In this document: piece after piece, positions 1 through 8,475 of the stretch
Layout: every line of letters begins with the position of its first letter
How positions within the stretch are numbered: position 1 is the stretch's first letter
Assembly (NCBI RefSeq): GCF_900182655.1
Contig: NZ_FXTC01000008.1
Coordinates: 185,207 to 249,206 of the forward strand
Direction: 5' to 3'
Origin: Chryseobacterium rhizoplanae
GTDB taxonomy: Bacteria; Bacteroidota; Bacteroidia; Flavobacteriales; Weeksellaceae
Length of the DNA: 64,000 nt
The notes under the pieces: model-generated
Told to the model about the DNA's origin: nothing
The model's input: only the letters and a program-made list of their open reading frames with translations
Databases searched by the model: none
Position numbers and translations under genes: made by a program

Positions 1-34
1 CTTAAGGCCGGTTTTATATAGTAATTTGTGAGAT

Positions 35-1741
35 TTAGTTTGCTACTTCAGCTCTCATATCTTTTCCTTTGAACTTCATAGATTGAATATTGCTCAAGAC
101 GTTGTCTTTAAACGATTTTTCAACTTCGAAGAAAGAGAATTTCTCTAAGATTTCGATATCTCCGATTTCAGCTCTTTTTTTGGATTTTCCATCACCAGTA
201 GCCTTATTGATAATATCTAAAACATCAAGCTTCTTCAAGTGGTCTTTTTTTCCAAGATTAAAGAAGAATCTTACCATGCTCTCATCTCTTCTTCTTGGCT
301 TTCCACCACGATCTCTGTCTCTTCCGCGATCTCTGTCTCTGCTGTCTCTGTCACGTCCGCGGTCTCTGTCTCTATCACGTCCGCGGTCTCTTCTTGAGTA
401 ATCATCATCTCTGGTGCTTAATTTCTGCTCAACAAGATCGTGTTTATCTTTGTAATATAAAGCAAGATCCTTCAATTGGAACTGTAGCAGCTGGTGCACC
501 AGTTCTTCTTTTGTAAATTTGCTTAGATCCGGGATTAAGCTATCATCAAATTCAAAAAGATCCTCGTGCTCCGTCAATAATTTTTCGAATACACCTCCTA
601 CCTGAGCTTTGATAATATCATCACCTGTAGGAATGAATTTTTCGTTAATTTCAATTTTTGTTGCAGATTTGATCTGCTTCAGTTTTCTGCTTTCTTCAGG
701 CTTAATTAAGGCCATAGAAATACCGTCTTTTCCAGCTCTACCTGTTCTACCGCTTCTGTGAACGAATACTTCAGGATCATCCGGTAAAGAGAAGTGAATA
801 ACGTGTGTAAGAGAGTTTACATCCAATCCTCTTGCTGCAACGTCTGTTGCTACAAGAATATCAATGTTTTTCAATCTGAATTTCTTCATTACCGTATCTC
901 TTTGCGCCTGAGAAAGATCACCATGAAGAGCATCAGCTGCATACCCGTTCTGCATCAGGAAATCTGCTACCTCCTGAGTTTCCATTCTCGTTCTACAGAA
1001 GATAATAGAGTACTGATTGGGGTTAGCATCAATTAATCTCTTCAATGCTTCTTTTTTCTGACGGTACCCTACTACATAGTATTCGTGAGTAATGTTCTTC
1101 TTCACTTCGTTGATAGAACCTACTGAAATACGGTGTGGTTTTGTAAGGTAATTTTTGGAAATTCTTTCCACCTCTTTATTCATCGTTGCAGAGAATAAGA
1201 AAGTTTGTTTAGTTTCCGGAGTTTCGCTTAGAATGGTTTCCAATTCGTCTTTGAATCCCATAGAAAGCATTTCATCGGCTTCATCTAATACCAACCAATG
1301 AATCGCAGAAAAGTCAAGTGCTTTTCTGTTGATAAGATCAATTACTCTTCCCGGAGTTCCCACAATAATCTGTGGTTTATCCTTCAAAGATCTCATCTGG
1401 TCTAAAATACTACTTCCACCATAAACTGCAGTAGTTTTGATGTCTTTCATGTACTTAGAGTAATTCTTTATGTCCTTCGAAATCTGAAGACATAATTCCC
1501 GTGTCGGACAAAGCACCAATAATTGGATTTTGCGACTCGTATCGTCAATCATATCCAAAATCGGAAGCGAAAACGCTGCTGTCTTGCCTGTCCCTGTTTG
1601 CGCAAGTGCGATCAAGTCGCGAATATCTGAAAGAATAAAAGGGATAGTCTGTTTTTGGATTTCTGTTGGGCTTTCGTAGCCCAGTTCGCCAATTGCCTTA
1701 AGGATATCAGGACTTAAATTGGTTTCCGTAAATAAATTCAT
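35..1741 (-). CDS. DEAD-box RNA helicase with DbpA-like RNA-binding tail
   Basis: ATP-dependent RNA helicase of the DeaD/CsdA/DbpA group, expected to remodel structured RNA in ribosome assembly or mRNA turnover in the cytoplasm. Visible in order: a Q-motif region (residues 2-36), Walker A AQTGTGKT (47-54), DEAD (153-156), SAT (184-186) and HRSGRTGR (328-335), so both RecA lobes are complete. A highly charged Arg/Asp tract follows at about 446-485, and then a C-terminal domain resembling the DbpA RNA-binding fold (about 489-566). At 568 residues the length fits the family. A TATCTTTG promoter lies just upstream and the gene appears monocistronic. The exact RNA target cannot be read from the sequence. 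Confidence 0.95.
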   Translation of the reverse strand: MNLFTETNLSPDILKAIGELGYESPTEIQKQTIPFILSDIRDLIALAQTGTGKTAAFSLPILDMIDDTSRKIQLLVLCPTRELCLQISKDIKNYSKYMKDIKTTAVYGGSSILDQMRSLKDKPQIIVGTPGRVIDLINRKALDFSAIHWLVLDEADEMLSMGFKDELETILSETPETKQTFLFSATMNKEVERISKNYLTKPHRISVGSINEVKKNITHEYYVVGYRQKKEALKRLIDANPNQYSIIFCRTRMETQEVADFLMQNGYAADALHGDLSQAQRDTVMKKFRLKNIDILVATDVAARGLDVNSLTHVIHFSLPDDPEVFVHRSGRTGRAGKDGISMALIKPEESRKLKQIKSATKIEINEKFIPTGDDIIKAQVGGVFEKLLTEHEDLFEFDDSLIPDLSKFTKEELVHQLLQFQLKDLALYYKDKHDLVEQKLSTRDDDYSRRDRGRDRDRDRGRDRDSRDRDRGRDRDRGGKPRRRDESMVRFFFNLGKKDHLKKLDVLDIINKATGDGKSKKRAEIGDIEILEKFSFFEVEKSFKDNVLSNIQSMKFKGKDMRAEVAN

Positions 1742-1761
1742 TAACTATTTTAAAATTTTTG

Positions 1762-1769
1762 CAAAGATA
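1762..1769 (-). promoter_or_regulatory. Bacteroidetes -7 box (TATCTTTG) for the helicase gene
   Basis: An exact match to TAnnTTTG, 20 bp upstream of the helicase ATG on the minus strand. No convincing -33 TTG was seen at the ideal spacing. Confidence 0.55.
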
Positions 1770-1968
1770 CAATAAATATTTGACTTGTTTTTGAATAAAG
1801 TTTTAAATATACAATCTTAAATTCAGAATCTTTTAATATATTTTTAATTTTCTGAAAATTAAATGTAAAAAAAACAGCTTTAGGTTAAAAACTTGTTAAA
1901 CATTATTTTTTTTTATTAAATTGGATTGATTTTTTCTGTGTTATTTATGAATTTTCAAAAATAAAACC

Positions 1969-3279
1969 ATGGAACGCAAATTTTTCTTTTTGATATTCTT
2001 ATGCATCGCCTTGGAAATATTTTCCCAAACCCCCAATTATCCGGCCACCTGGACTCTGGAAAATTGTATTGAATATGCAAAAGAGAATAATATTTCCATT
2101 AATTCTCTAAGGCTTTCAAAAAATGCAGCTCAGCAGGATCTCCTTCAGGCAAAAGATGCAAAATATCCCAATTTAAGCGGAACCATTTCACAAGGACTTT
2201 TTGCTCTCAACGGAAGTGACGGTCTTCATATGACAGGCGCACAATCTCAAAGTATCGGGGCCAATTCTTCCATGACACTTTATCATGCCAATTACATTAA
2301 AAACAATGAAGCCTCAAAAAATCTGCTCGTTCAGATGGCAGACTTATCTGTTCAGGAAGCACAAAACAATATTACCCTCACGATCACCCAGGCTTATCTG
2401 AATATTCTGATGAATCAGGAAAATATCATTTCTCTTGAAAATGTGCTGAAAACAACCCAAACTCAATTGAAACAAGGTGATCAGCTGTATAAAGCCGGAA
2501 GCCTTTCCAAATTAAATTATCTACAGATCCAGTCACAGGTTGCTCAGGATCAATATAACCTGACAGCTACTCAAAACAATCTACGAACGAATACTGTTAA
2601 TTTAAAACAAATCCTACAGCTGCCCTCAGGTTATGATTTTCAGGTTGTAAAACCCGACAGTATTATTGTAGACGATCAGCTGAAAACCTTACAGGATGTT
2701 CAAAATTTAGCACAAGACCAACGTCCGGAAGTAAAATACGGGGAACTTAACGTAGAAAACTCCAATACAAATCTGAAGATGGCTAAAGCTTCCATTCAGC
2801 CCACCCTGAGTCTGACAGGAAATATTTCTACCAACTATTCCAATGAAAATGGAAATTACTTTAATCAGTTGGGAAATAACTTTTATATGCCCATTGGATT
2901 AAGCCTTGGAATTCCGATTTACAACAACAGAATTTACAAAACACAGATTGAGAAGTCAAAAATAGCGATTGAACAGGCCAATCTTGATTTACTGAATACC
3001 AAAACGGTGCTTAATCAGCAGGTAGAACAATCTTACATCAATCTCCAAAACGCGCTGTCTCAGTATGATTCTGCCTACAAACAAATGGACATCAGCAAAC
3101 AGAGTTATGATATTGTGAATGCCCAGATGAAAATCGGAAGCATTGATTATGTACAGCTTCAGCAGCAAAGATTGCTTTATATACAGTCTGTCCAGAATTA
3201 TCTTCAGGCAAAATACACTGCAGTTCTCAATAAACAGATCTACGAATTTTACGCAGGTAACCCTATAAATCTAAAGTAA
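1969..3279 (+). CDS. TolC-family outer membrane efflux protein
   Basis: Outer-membrane channel component of a tripartite efflux pump. The 436-residue protein starts with a Sec signal peptide (hydrophobic residues about 5-18, ending FSQT). It continues with two helical coiled-coil repeats rich in Gln, Asn and Leu, as in the OEP/TolC fold; the segments LTITQAYLNIL and VLNQQVEQSYINLQ mark equivalent helices of the two halves. It is followed after 3 bp by the adaptor gene and then by the ABC ATPase and permease, so it is the exit duct of this MacAB-like pump. The family is clear; the substrate is unknown. Confidence 0.93.
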   Translation: MERKFFFLIFLCIALEIFSQTPNYPATWTLENCIEYAKENNISINSLRLSKNAAQQDLLQAKDAKYPNLSGTISQGLFALNGSDGLHMTGAQSQSIGANSSMTLYHANYIKNNEASKNLLVQMADLSVQEAQNNITLTITQAYLNILMNQENIISLENVLKTTQTQLKQGDQLYKAGSLSKLNYLQIQSQVAQDQYNLTATQNNLRTNTVNLKQILQLPSGYDFQVVKPDSIIVDDQLKTLQDVQNLAQDQRPEVKYGELNVENSNTNLKMAKASIQPTLSLTGNISTNYSNENGNYFNQLGNNFYMPIGLSLGIPIYNNRIYKTQIEKSKIAIEQANLDLLNTKTVLNQQVEQSYINLQNALSQYDSAYKQMDISKQSYDIVNAQMKIGSIDYVQLQQQRLLYIQSVQNYLQAKYTAVLNKQIYEFYAGNPINLK

Positions 3280-3282
3280 GCT

Positions 3283-4548
3283 ATGAAAACAAAGAATAAA
3301 AAATGGTTGTACTGGGTTGTGGGCGGCATCATTGCAATAGGTGCAGCCTGGTTTTTCTTCATCAGAGAAAAAGAAATAAAAATCCAGCTGGAAACAGTAA
3401 AGCCTGAAATGGGAGAAATATCCAATTCCATTACTGCTACAGGAACCATTCAGCCTGTAGATACCGTTGCAGTAGGTACTCAGGTATCAGGAATCATTAA
3501 AAATATTTATGTTGACTTTAATTCTACAGTGAAAAAAGGTCAGCTGCTGGCTACTTTAGATCCGGATCTGCTTCAGTTCCAGTCCCAGCAGATCAAAGCG
3601 AACCTTCAAAATGCAAAAAGCAATCTTGCTTACAACGAAATTAACATCAACAGACAGTCACAACTGTACAAAGTGGGAGCTATCAGTAAAGCAGATTATG
3701 ATAATGCAACGAATCAGTATAATGCTGCGAAAGCACAGGTAGGATCTGTAAATGCTCAGCTTTCCACAGCCAACAAAAATCTGTCGCTGACTAATATCTA
3801 TTCCCCGATTGATGGAACTATACTCAACAGGAATGTCAGCGAAGGGCAGACCGTAGCTTCAAGTTTCAGCACTCCTACCCTGTTCAGTATTGCCAAGGAT
3901 CTTACTAAAATGAGAGTTCGTGCTTCAGTGGATGAAGCTGATATCGGAAATGTAAAAGTAGGTCAGAAAGCAACATTTACGGTAGATGCTTTTCCGGATG
4001 AAATCTTTGATGGTGAGGTTTCAGAAGTTCGCCTTCATCCTACCGTTTCATCGAATGTGGTGAATTATACCACCATCATCAACGCAGATAATTCAGGTTT
4101 AAAACTGAAGCCAGGAATGACGGCAAATATTACAATTTACACGCAGGTCCTAAACAATATTATGAAAATTCCGGTAGCAGCAACCAGCTTCAGACCAGAT
4201 AGCTTGATTATCAAAAAATATAAAATAAATTCTCCATTTGCCAATGGTAAAAAACATGAAAAAGGACAATGGAAGAAACAGGGTAAAGAAACAGAGAATA
4301 AAAGTGAGGCAGCCGTCTGGATCATTGCTAAAGACAGCACTATTTCCCGCAAAAAAATAAAAACAGGAATGGATAATGACACCGAAATACAGGTTGTTTC
4401 AGGGTTAAATAAAAATGACAATATCATCACCGGTTATAAAGTTCTTTCAAAAAAATCATCTGGCGGACAGGCTAAAAGCCCGTTTATGCCTCAAAGAAGA
4501 GGTGGCGGAAATAACAGAAACAGTGGCGGTGGCGGCGGACCGAGATAA
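3283..4548 (+). CDS. MacA-like periplasmic adaptor (HlyD/RND membrane-fusion family)
   Basis: Inner-membrane-anchored adaptor that links the ABC pump to the TolC channel. One N-terminal transmembrane helix (about residues 7-25) is followed by a biotinyl-lipoyl-like half (TVAVGTQVSGIIKNIYVD), a coiled-coil hairpin (about 90-165), the second lipoyl half (IYSPIDGTILNRNVSEGQ) and a beta-barrel domain. The C-terminus is unusual: a Lys-rich insertion (about 315-345) and a Gly/Asn/Arg-rich tail ending GGGGGPR. The family and role are supported by the order of its neighbours. It is 3 bp downstream of tolC; macB follows after a 108-bp gap that holds a heptamer repeat. Confidence 0.93.
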   Translation: MKTKNKKWLYWVVGGIIAIGAAWFFFIREKEIKIQLETVKPEMGEISNSITATGTIQPVDTVAVGTQVSGIIKNIYVDFNSTVKKGQLLATLDPDLLQFQSQQIKANLQNAKSNLAYNEININRQSQLYKVGAISKADYDNATNQYNAAKAQVGSVNAQLSTANKNLSLTNIYSPIDGTILNRNVSEGQTVASSFSTPTLFSIAKDLTKMRVRASVDEADIGNVKVGQKATFTVDAFPDEIFDGEVSEVRLHPTVSSNVVNYTTIINADNSGLKLKPGMTANITIYTQVLNNIMKIPVAATSFRPDSLIIKKYKINSPFANGKKHEKGQWKKQGKETENKSEAAVWIIAKDSTISRKKIKTGMDNDTEIQVVSGLNKNDNIITGYKVLSKKSSGGQAKSPFMPQRRGGGNNRNSGGGGGPR

Positions 4549-4566
4549 TTCAAGCCTAAGCAAATC

Positions 4567-4638
4567 AACTAGCAACTAGCAACTAGCAACTAGCAACTAG
4601 CAACTAGCAACTAGCAACTAGCAACTAGCAACTAGCAA
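4567..4638 (+). repeat. Heptanucleotide tandem repeat (AACTAGC x10)
   Basis: Ten perfect copies of AACTAGC run from 4567 to 4636, followed by a two-base partial copy. The array lies between the stop of the adaptor gene and the ATG of the ATPase gene (4657), so copy-number change would alter only spacing and mRNA structure, not a reading frame. Confidence 0.97.
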
Positions 4639-4656
4639 ACCTAAAAACAAAAAGTC

Positions 4657-5406
4657 ATGGCAGAAAAAATTCTGGAGATCACAGATCTGAAAAGAGAATT
4701 CAAGATGGGTGAAGAAGTTGTTCATGCACTGAAGGGTGTAACATTCACAGTAGAGAAAGGCGAATTCGTGACTATTATGGGAAGCAGCGGTTCCGGAAAA
4801 TCTACCCTGCTTAATATTATTGGATGCCTGGATAAACCGTCTGGAGGTGATTATAGCCTGGATGGGGTTAATATTAAGAATCTTGACCGCGATGAGCTTG
4901 CTGTTCTCAGAAATCAAAAAATCGGTTTTGTATTTCAGTCTTATAACCTTCTTCCAAGAACCACAGCAAAAGAAAATGTAGAGCTTCCACTTCTTTATAA
5001 CTCAAAAATATCTACTGAAGAAAGACACAAAAGAGCTATACAGGCTCTGACTGCGGTAAAACTTGAAAGCAGGATTGATCATCTTCCCAATCAGATGTCC
5101 GGAGGACAGCAGCAAAGAGTTGCCATTGCCAGAGCTTTGGTAAACGAACCTGTAATGATTCTGGCGGATGAAGCCACCGGAAACCTGGATACCAGAACTT
5201 CCTATGAAATTATGGCACTTATGCAGGATCTTCACCATCAGGGACGAACTATCGTTTTTGTGACTCATGAACCTGATATTGCCACTTTCAGCAGCAGAAC
5301 AGTGACTCTTCGGGATGGAAAAGTCATTAAAGATGTTAATAATGATCATATCAAATCTGCCAGAAAAGCTCTTGAAAACCTTCCGGTAAACGATGATTAC
5401 AAATAG
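4657..5406 (+). CDS. ABC transporter ATP-binding protein (MacB/LolD type)
   Basis: Cytoplasmic nucleotide-binding subunit that powers the pump. The 249-residue sequence shows Walker A GSSGSGKST (about 43-51), a Q-loop (FVFQSYNLLP), the ABC signature MSGGQQQRVAIARAL (about 146-160), Walker B (VMILADEATGNLDT) and the switch histidine in FVTHE. The core matches the MacB/LolD/FtsE-like clade. A 24-bp gap precedes the permease gene, so ATPase and permease are separate polypeptides rather than fused as in enterobacterial MacB. The start is ATG 4657, just after an A-rich stretch. Confidence 0.95.
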   Translation: MAEKILEITDLKREFKMGEEVVHALKGVTFTVEKGEFVTIMGSSGSGKSTLLNIIGCLDKPSGGDYSLDGVNIKNLDRDELAVLRNQKIGFVFQSYNLLPRTTAKENVELPLLYNSKISTEERHKRAIQALTAVKLESRIDHLPNQMSGGQQQRVAIARALVNEPVMILADEATGNLDTRTSYEIMALMQDLHHQGRTIVFVTHEPDIATFSSRTVTLRDGKVIKDVNNDHIKSARKALENLPVNDDYK

Positions 5407-5430
5407 TTTTAAACTAAAAATTTTATTACA

Positions 5431-6660
5431 ATGAACCTCTCAAACCTCTTCAGAATTGCCTGGAAAGCCCTTTTACGGAATAAGCTTCGTGCATTCTTAA
5501 CCATGCTTGGTATTATTATCGGTGTGGCTTCGGTAATTGCAATGACAGCCATTGGAGAAGGTTCAAAAAAAAGTATCAGTGATCAGCTTTCTTCTATGGG
5601 CTCCAATATGATCACCATACGTCCGTCCAGTAATGTGAATGTTTCAGGAGGGGCCAGAATCGGGGCTTCGGGATTACAGACACTGAGACCACAGGATGCA
5701 GACGCTATTTCAAAGGGAGCTCCTGATGTTTCTTATGTCTCTCCTGCTGTACAGACAAATGGACAGTCTATCAACGGGCCTAATAACTGGCCTACTCAAT
5801 TACAGGGTGTGAATGAAGAATATTTCAGCATCAGAGACTGGAGCATTGCGAATGGCAACTCTTTCACCAGAAAAGATGTGTCATCTTCCAATAAGGTCTG
5901 TCTTTTAGGACAAACGGTTTACAATAATTTATTTCCCAATGGCGAAGATCCTGTAGGAGCCGTTATCAGATTCAATAAAGTCCCCATGAAAGTTATTGGA
6001 ATCCTGGCCCCAAAAGGGTCTAATGCATTTGGGCAGGATCAGGACGATGTCATTATCGCGCCGTTCAATACTGTTCAGAGAAGATTTTTAGGAATCACCT
6101 ATGTTCAGACCATTTATGCATCTTCTTCGAGTGAAAACACTTCACAGCAGGCTACCGATCAGGTTTCAGAAATTTTGAGAAAGCAACATAAACTTCCTGT
6201 CGACGGAAGCAATGACGATTTCAGTGTAAGAACTCAGGCTGAACTTATTTCTACCATGAGTTCTACCAGCCAGCTTCTGACAGTTCTGTTATCTGCTATT
6301 GCCGGTATTTCGCTTATTGTAGGAGGAATCGGAATTATGAATATTATGTATGTGTCCGTTACGGAACGAACCAAAGAAATCGGGCTGAGAATGTCTATCG
6401 GTGCCAGAGGAAAAGACATCCTGTACCAGTTTCTTATTGAAGCAGTGTTGATCAGTATCACTGGTGGAATTCTTGGAGTACTTTTAGGCATTCTGTCTTC
6501 AGAACTGGTTACTTTTTTCCTTTCGTGGCCTACTTTTATTACGGAATCTTCCATTATTGTTTCTTTTATCGTATGTGCCGTGACGGGAGTATTTTTCGGG
6601 TATTATCCTGCGTTGAAAGCTTCAAAACTTGATCCTATTGAGGCATTGAGATATGAATAG
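5431..6660 (+). CDS. ABC transporter permease (MacB-type, FtsX fold)
   Basis: Membrane subunit of the MacAB-like exporter. The 409-residue protein has an N-terminal membrane helix with the MacB-typical ALLRNKLRAFLTMLGIIIGV segment and a large periplasmic domain (about residues 45-280). Three C-terminal transmembrane helices follow, with the conserved IGLRMSIGARGKDIL coupling segment (about 318-332). MacB-type permeases act by mechanotransmission with a periplasmic adaptor and TolC, all encoded just upstream in the same direction. It is the last gene of the four-gene operon. Substrate classes for this family include macrolides, peptides and lipids; none can be chosen here. Confidence 0.94.
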   Translation: MNLSNLFRIAWKALLRNKLRAFLTMLGIIIGVASVIAMTAIGEGSKKSISDQLSSMGSNMITIRPSSNVNVSGGARIGASGLQTLRPQDADAISKGAPDVSYVSPAVQTNGQSINGPNNWPTQLQGVNEEYFSIRDWSIANGNSFTRKDVSSSNKVCLLGQTVYNNLFPNGEDPVGAVIRFNKVPMKVIGILAPKGSNAFGQDQDDVIIAPFNTVQRRFLGITYVQTIYASSSSENTSQQATDQVSEILRKQHKLPVDGSNDDFSVRTQAELISTMSSTSQLLTVLLSAIAGISLIVGGIGIMNIMYVSVTERTKEIGLRMSIGARGKDILYQFLIEAVLISITGGILGVLLGILSSELVTFFLSWPTFITESSIIVSFIVCAVTGVFFGYYPALKASKLDPIEALRYE

Positions 6661-6750
6661 TTTTTGTAAATTTGAGTTATGAGATTCGGGATTCGGGGTT
6701 GAGAAGCCTTTATAATCTCACTTAACAACAATAAAAACACCTCACACAAT

Positions 6751-7416
6751 ATGTCTGCAAGCATTTCTTCTAAAACATTTGATTTTTTAAACAAATTAAA
6801 TAAAAACAATAACCGGGAGTGGTTTAATGAAAATAAAAACCTGTATACAGAATCTCAGCAAAATGTTGTTTCATTTTTGGATGAACTGATTAAAGAGATG
6901 TCTGGTTTTGATGAAGAACTTGCTAAAATTGACAGTAAAAAAGCGCTGTTCAGAATTTACAGAGACACGCGATTTTCAAAAGATAAGTCGCCTTATAAAA
7001 CTAATTTCGGAGCTTCTCTGGGAATGGGAAAAGGCAATCAGAAAGGTGGTTACTATCTTCACATGGAACCCGGAAAATCCTTTTTAGCCGGAGGAATTTA
7101 TATGCCTGAATCTTCAGTTCTGAAAGAAGTACGCAAAGAAATATCGTTATACGGTGATGATTTCCTCAAAATTCTCAATAATAAAGATTTCAAAAAGCAC
7201 TTCCCGGAACTTGACCAGGACGACAAACTGAAAAAAATCCCGCAAGGTTTCGAAAAAGAAGATCCTATGGGAGAATATCTGAAACTTAAAAACTTTATTG
7301 TAGTATATTCTTTAAAAGACGAGGAGGTACTGGATAAAAATGCAGTGAAAAATATGACTAAAGTTTTCAAGCTGATGAAACCATTCAATGATTTCCTGAA
7401 CACTCCTTTTCTTTAA
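6751..7416 (+). CDS. DUF2461 domain-containing protein
   Basis: A 221-residue soluble protein matching the DUF2461/TIGR02453 family along its whole length: N-terminal FDFLNKLNKNNNREWFNENK, central RIYRDTRFSKDKSPYKTNFG (residues about 68-87) and GGYYLHMEPGKSFLAGGIYMP. The family is widespread in Bacteroidetes and has no established biochemical function. It lies 90 bp downstream of the efflux operon in the same direction, but an intergenic stretch with a CGGGATTCGGGATTCG-like repeat separates them, so co-transcription is uncertain. Confidence 0.88.
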   Translation: MSASISSKTFDFLNKLNKNNNREWFNENKNLYTESQQNVVSFLDELIKEMSGFDEELAKIDSKKALFRIYRDTRFSKDKSPYKTNFGASLGMGKGNQKGGYYLHMEPGKSFLAGGIYMPESSVLKEVRKEISLYGDDFLKILNNKDFKKHFPELDQDDKLKKIPQGFEKEDPMGEYLKLKNFIVVYSLKDEEVLDKNAVKNMTKVFKLMKPFNDFLNTPFL

Positions 7417-7642
7417 TTGATCCTGAAAAACAGATGTTTCCTCCACAGACATCACAGATTTCAAAGATAATTAAGCCTTCTGGTTCTGAATAATTTACAA
7501 AAGTCCGGGGGATAAAAATGCCTCTGTGACAAATGTAAAATCCATTAAAAGCAATAGATTACAAAAACAGAAACCAAAGATAACTATTGAAAATCAACTT
7601 ATTATATTTAACATTTTTTAAGAAAAGTTTTACATTTTTGCT

Positions 7643-7650
7643 TATCTTTG
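7643..7650 (+). promoter_or_regulatory. -7 box TATCTTTG upstream of fkbM-like gene
   Basis: An exact TAnnTTTG match, 21 bp before ATG 7672. Its last three bases are the TTG that would be an alternative start at 7648. Initiation 5-7 nt downstream of the box would exclude that TTG from the mRNA, which supports the ATG at 7672 as the true start. Confidence 0.6.
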
Positions 7651-7671
7651 CTGTTCGTCAAAACGCATACG

Positions 7672-8466
7672 ATGTCTTTATACCAAAAAATCGCAGAGAA
7701 ACTACAATATATAAGTCCGAATTTCTACAAAAAAAGATATTTTAAAACGTTAAATAATCTTAACAAAAATAATTTTTCGGAACGTAATGTAGAACCGGAA
7801 CTGGTATGGATCAAAGAATACCTTCCTAAAAATGCTGTCATATTGGACATTGGGGCGAATGTAGGAACTTTCCTGTACCAGTTGGAAAACTCATTGAACC
7901 ATGATAATATTTATGGTTTTGAACCTAATAAAAAGCTTTGCAGACGATTGAAAAGACTGTTTCCAGCCATGCATGTCTTTCCTCTGGCTCTTTCTGATGA
8001 AAACAGTATTGCCGAGTTCAAAGTACCCATTATTAACGGAAAAACAGTTGCTTCCCGCGGTACTTTAAACACTTCTTACAAAGAAAAAGGAGAAGAAAAA
8101 AGCTATACGGAAAAAGTAAAAGTAATCAAACTGGATGAATGGGCTGCACTGGAACATTTCAAAAGGCTTGATTTTATCAAAATAGATGTTGAAGGAAACG
8201 AAATAAAAACCCTTTCAGGAGCGAGAGGGACCATCAGACAATTCAAACCGACTTTGATGGTTGAAATGGAACAAAGACACCACCAGACTCCGATATGGAA
8301 TGAAATATCTGAAGTAATGAGCTGGGGATATGAAGCAAAATATCTGAACAGAAACAGCTTTACCCTGGAAAATCTTACAGAGGATATCATAACACAAAAT
8401 ACAAACGACGAAAAAAATAAAACCCAGTACATCAACAATATTATTTTTATACCTAAAAACATTTAA
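7672..8466 (+). CDS. FkbM-family SAM-dependent methyltransferase
   Basis: Predicted O-methyltransferase of the FkbM family, commonly found in polysaccharide or natural-product clusters. In the 264-residue protein the SAM-binding glycine motif VILDIGANVGTFLYQLE lies near residues 59-75. The family motif RLDFIKIDVEGNEIKTLSGA appears near 164-183, and TLMVEMEQRH follows. The start was placed at ATG 7672 because the in-frame TTG at 7648 lies in the -7 promoter box. A flippase gene follows after 9 bp, which suggests a surface-glycan unit in which this enzyme decorates sugars before export. Confidence 0.88.
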   Translation: MSLYQKIAEKLQYISPNFYKKRYFKTLNNLNKNNFSERNVEPELVWIKEYLPKNAVILDIGANVGTFLYQLENSLNHDNIYGFEPNKKLCRRLKRLFPAMHVFPLALSDENSIAEFKVPIINGKTVASRGTLNTSYKEKGEEKSYTEKVKVIKLDEWAALEHFKRLDFIKIDVEGNEIKTLSGARGTIRQFKPTLMVEMEQRHHQTPIWNEISEVMSWGYEAKYLNRNSFTLENLTEDIITQNTNDEKNKTQYINNIIFIPKNI

Positions 8467-8475
8467 AACGACTTT

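Noticed and set aside
4567..4638. Possible CRISPR array
   Set aside because: The 7-bp units have no spacers and no cas genes are present; this is a simple tandem repeat.
7648..7671. TTG start for the FkbM methyltransferase
   Set aside because: The TTG is part of the TATCTTTG -7 box, so it should not be in the mRNA.
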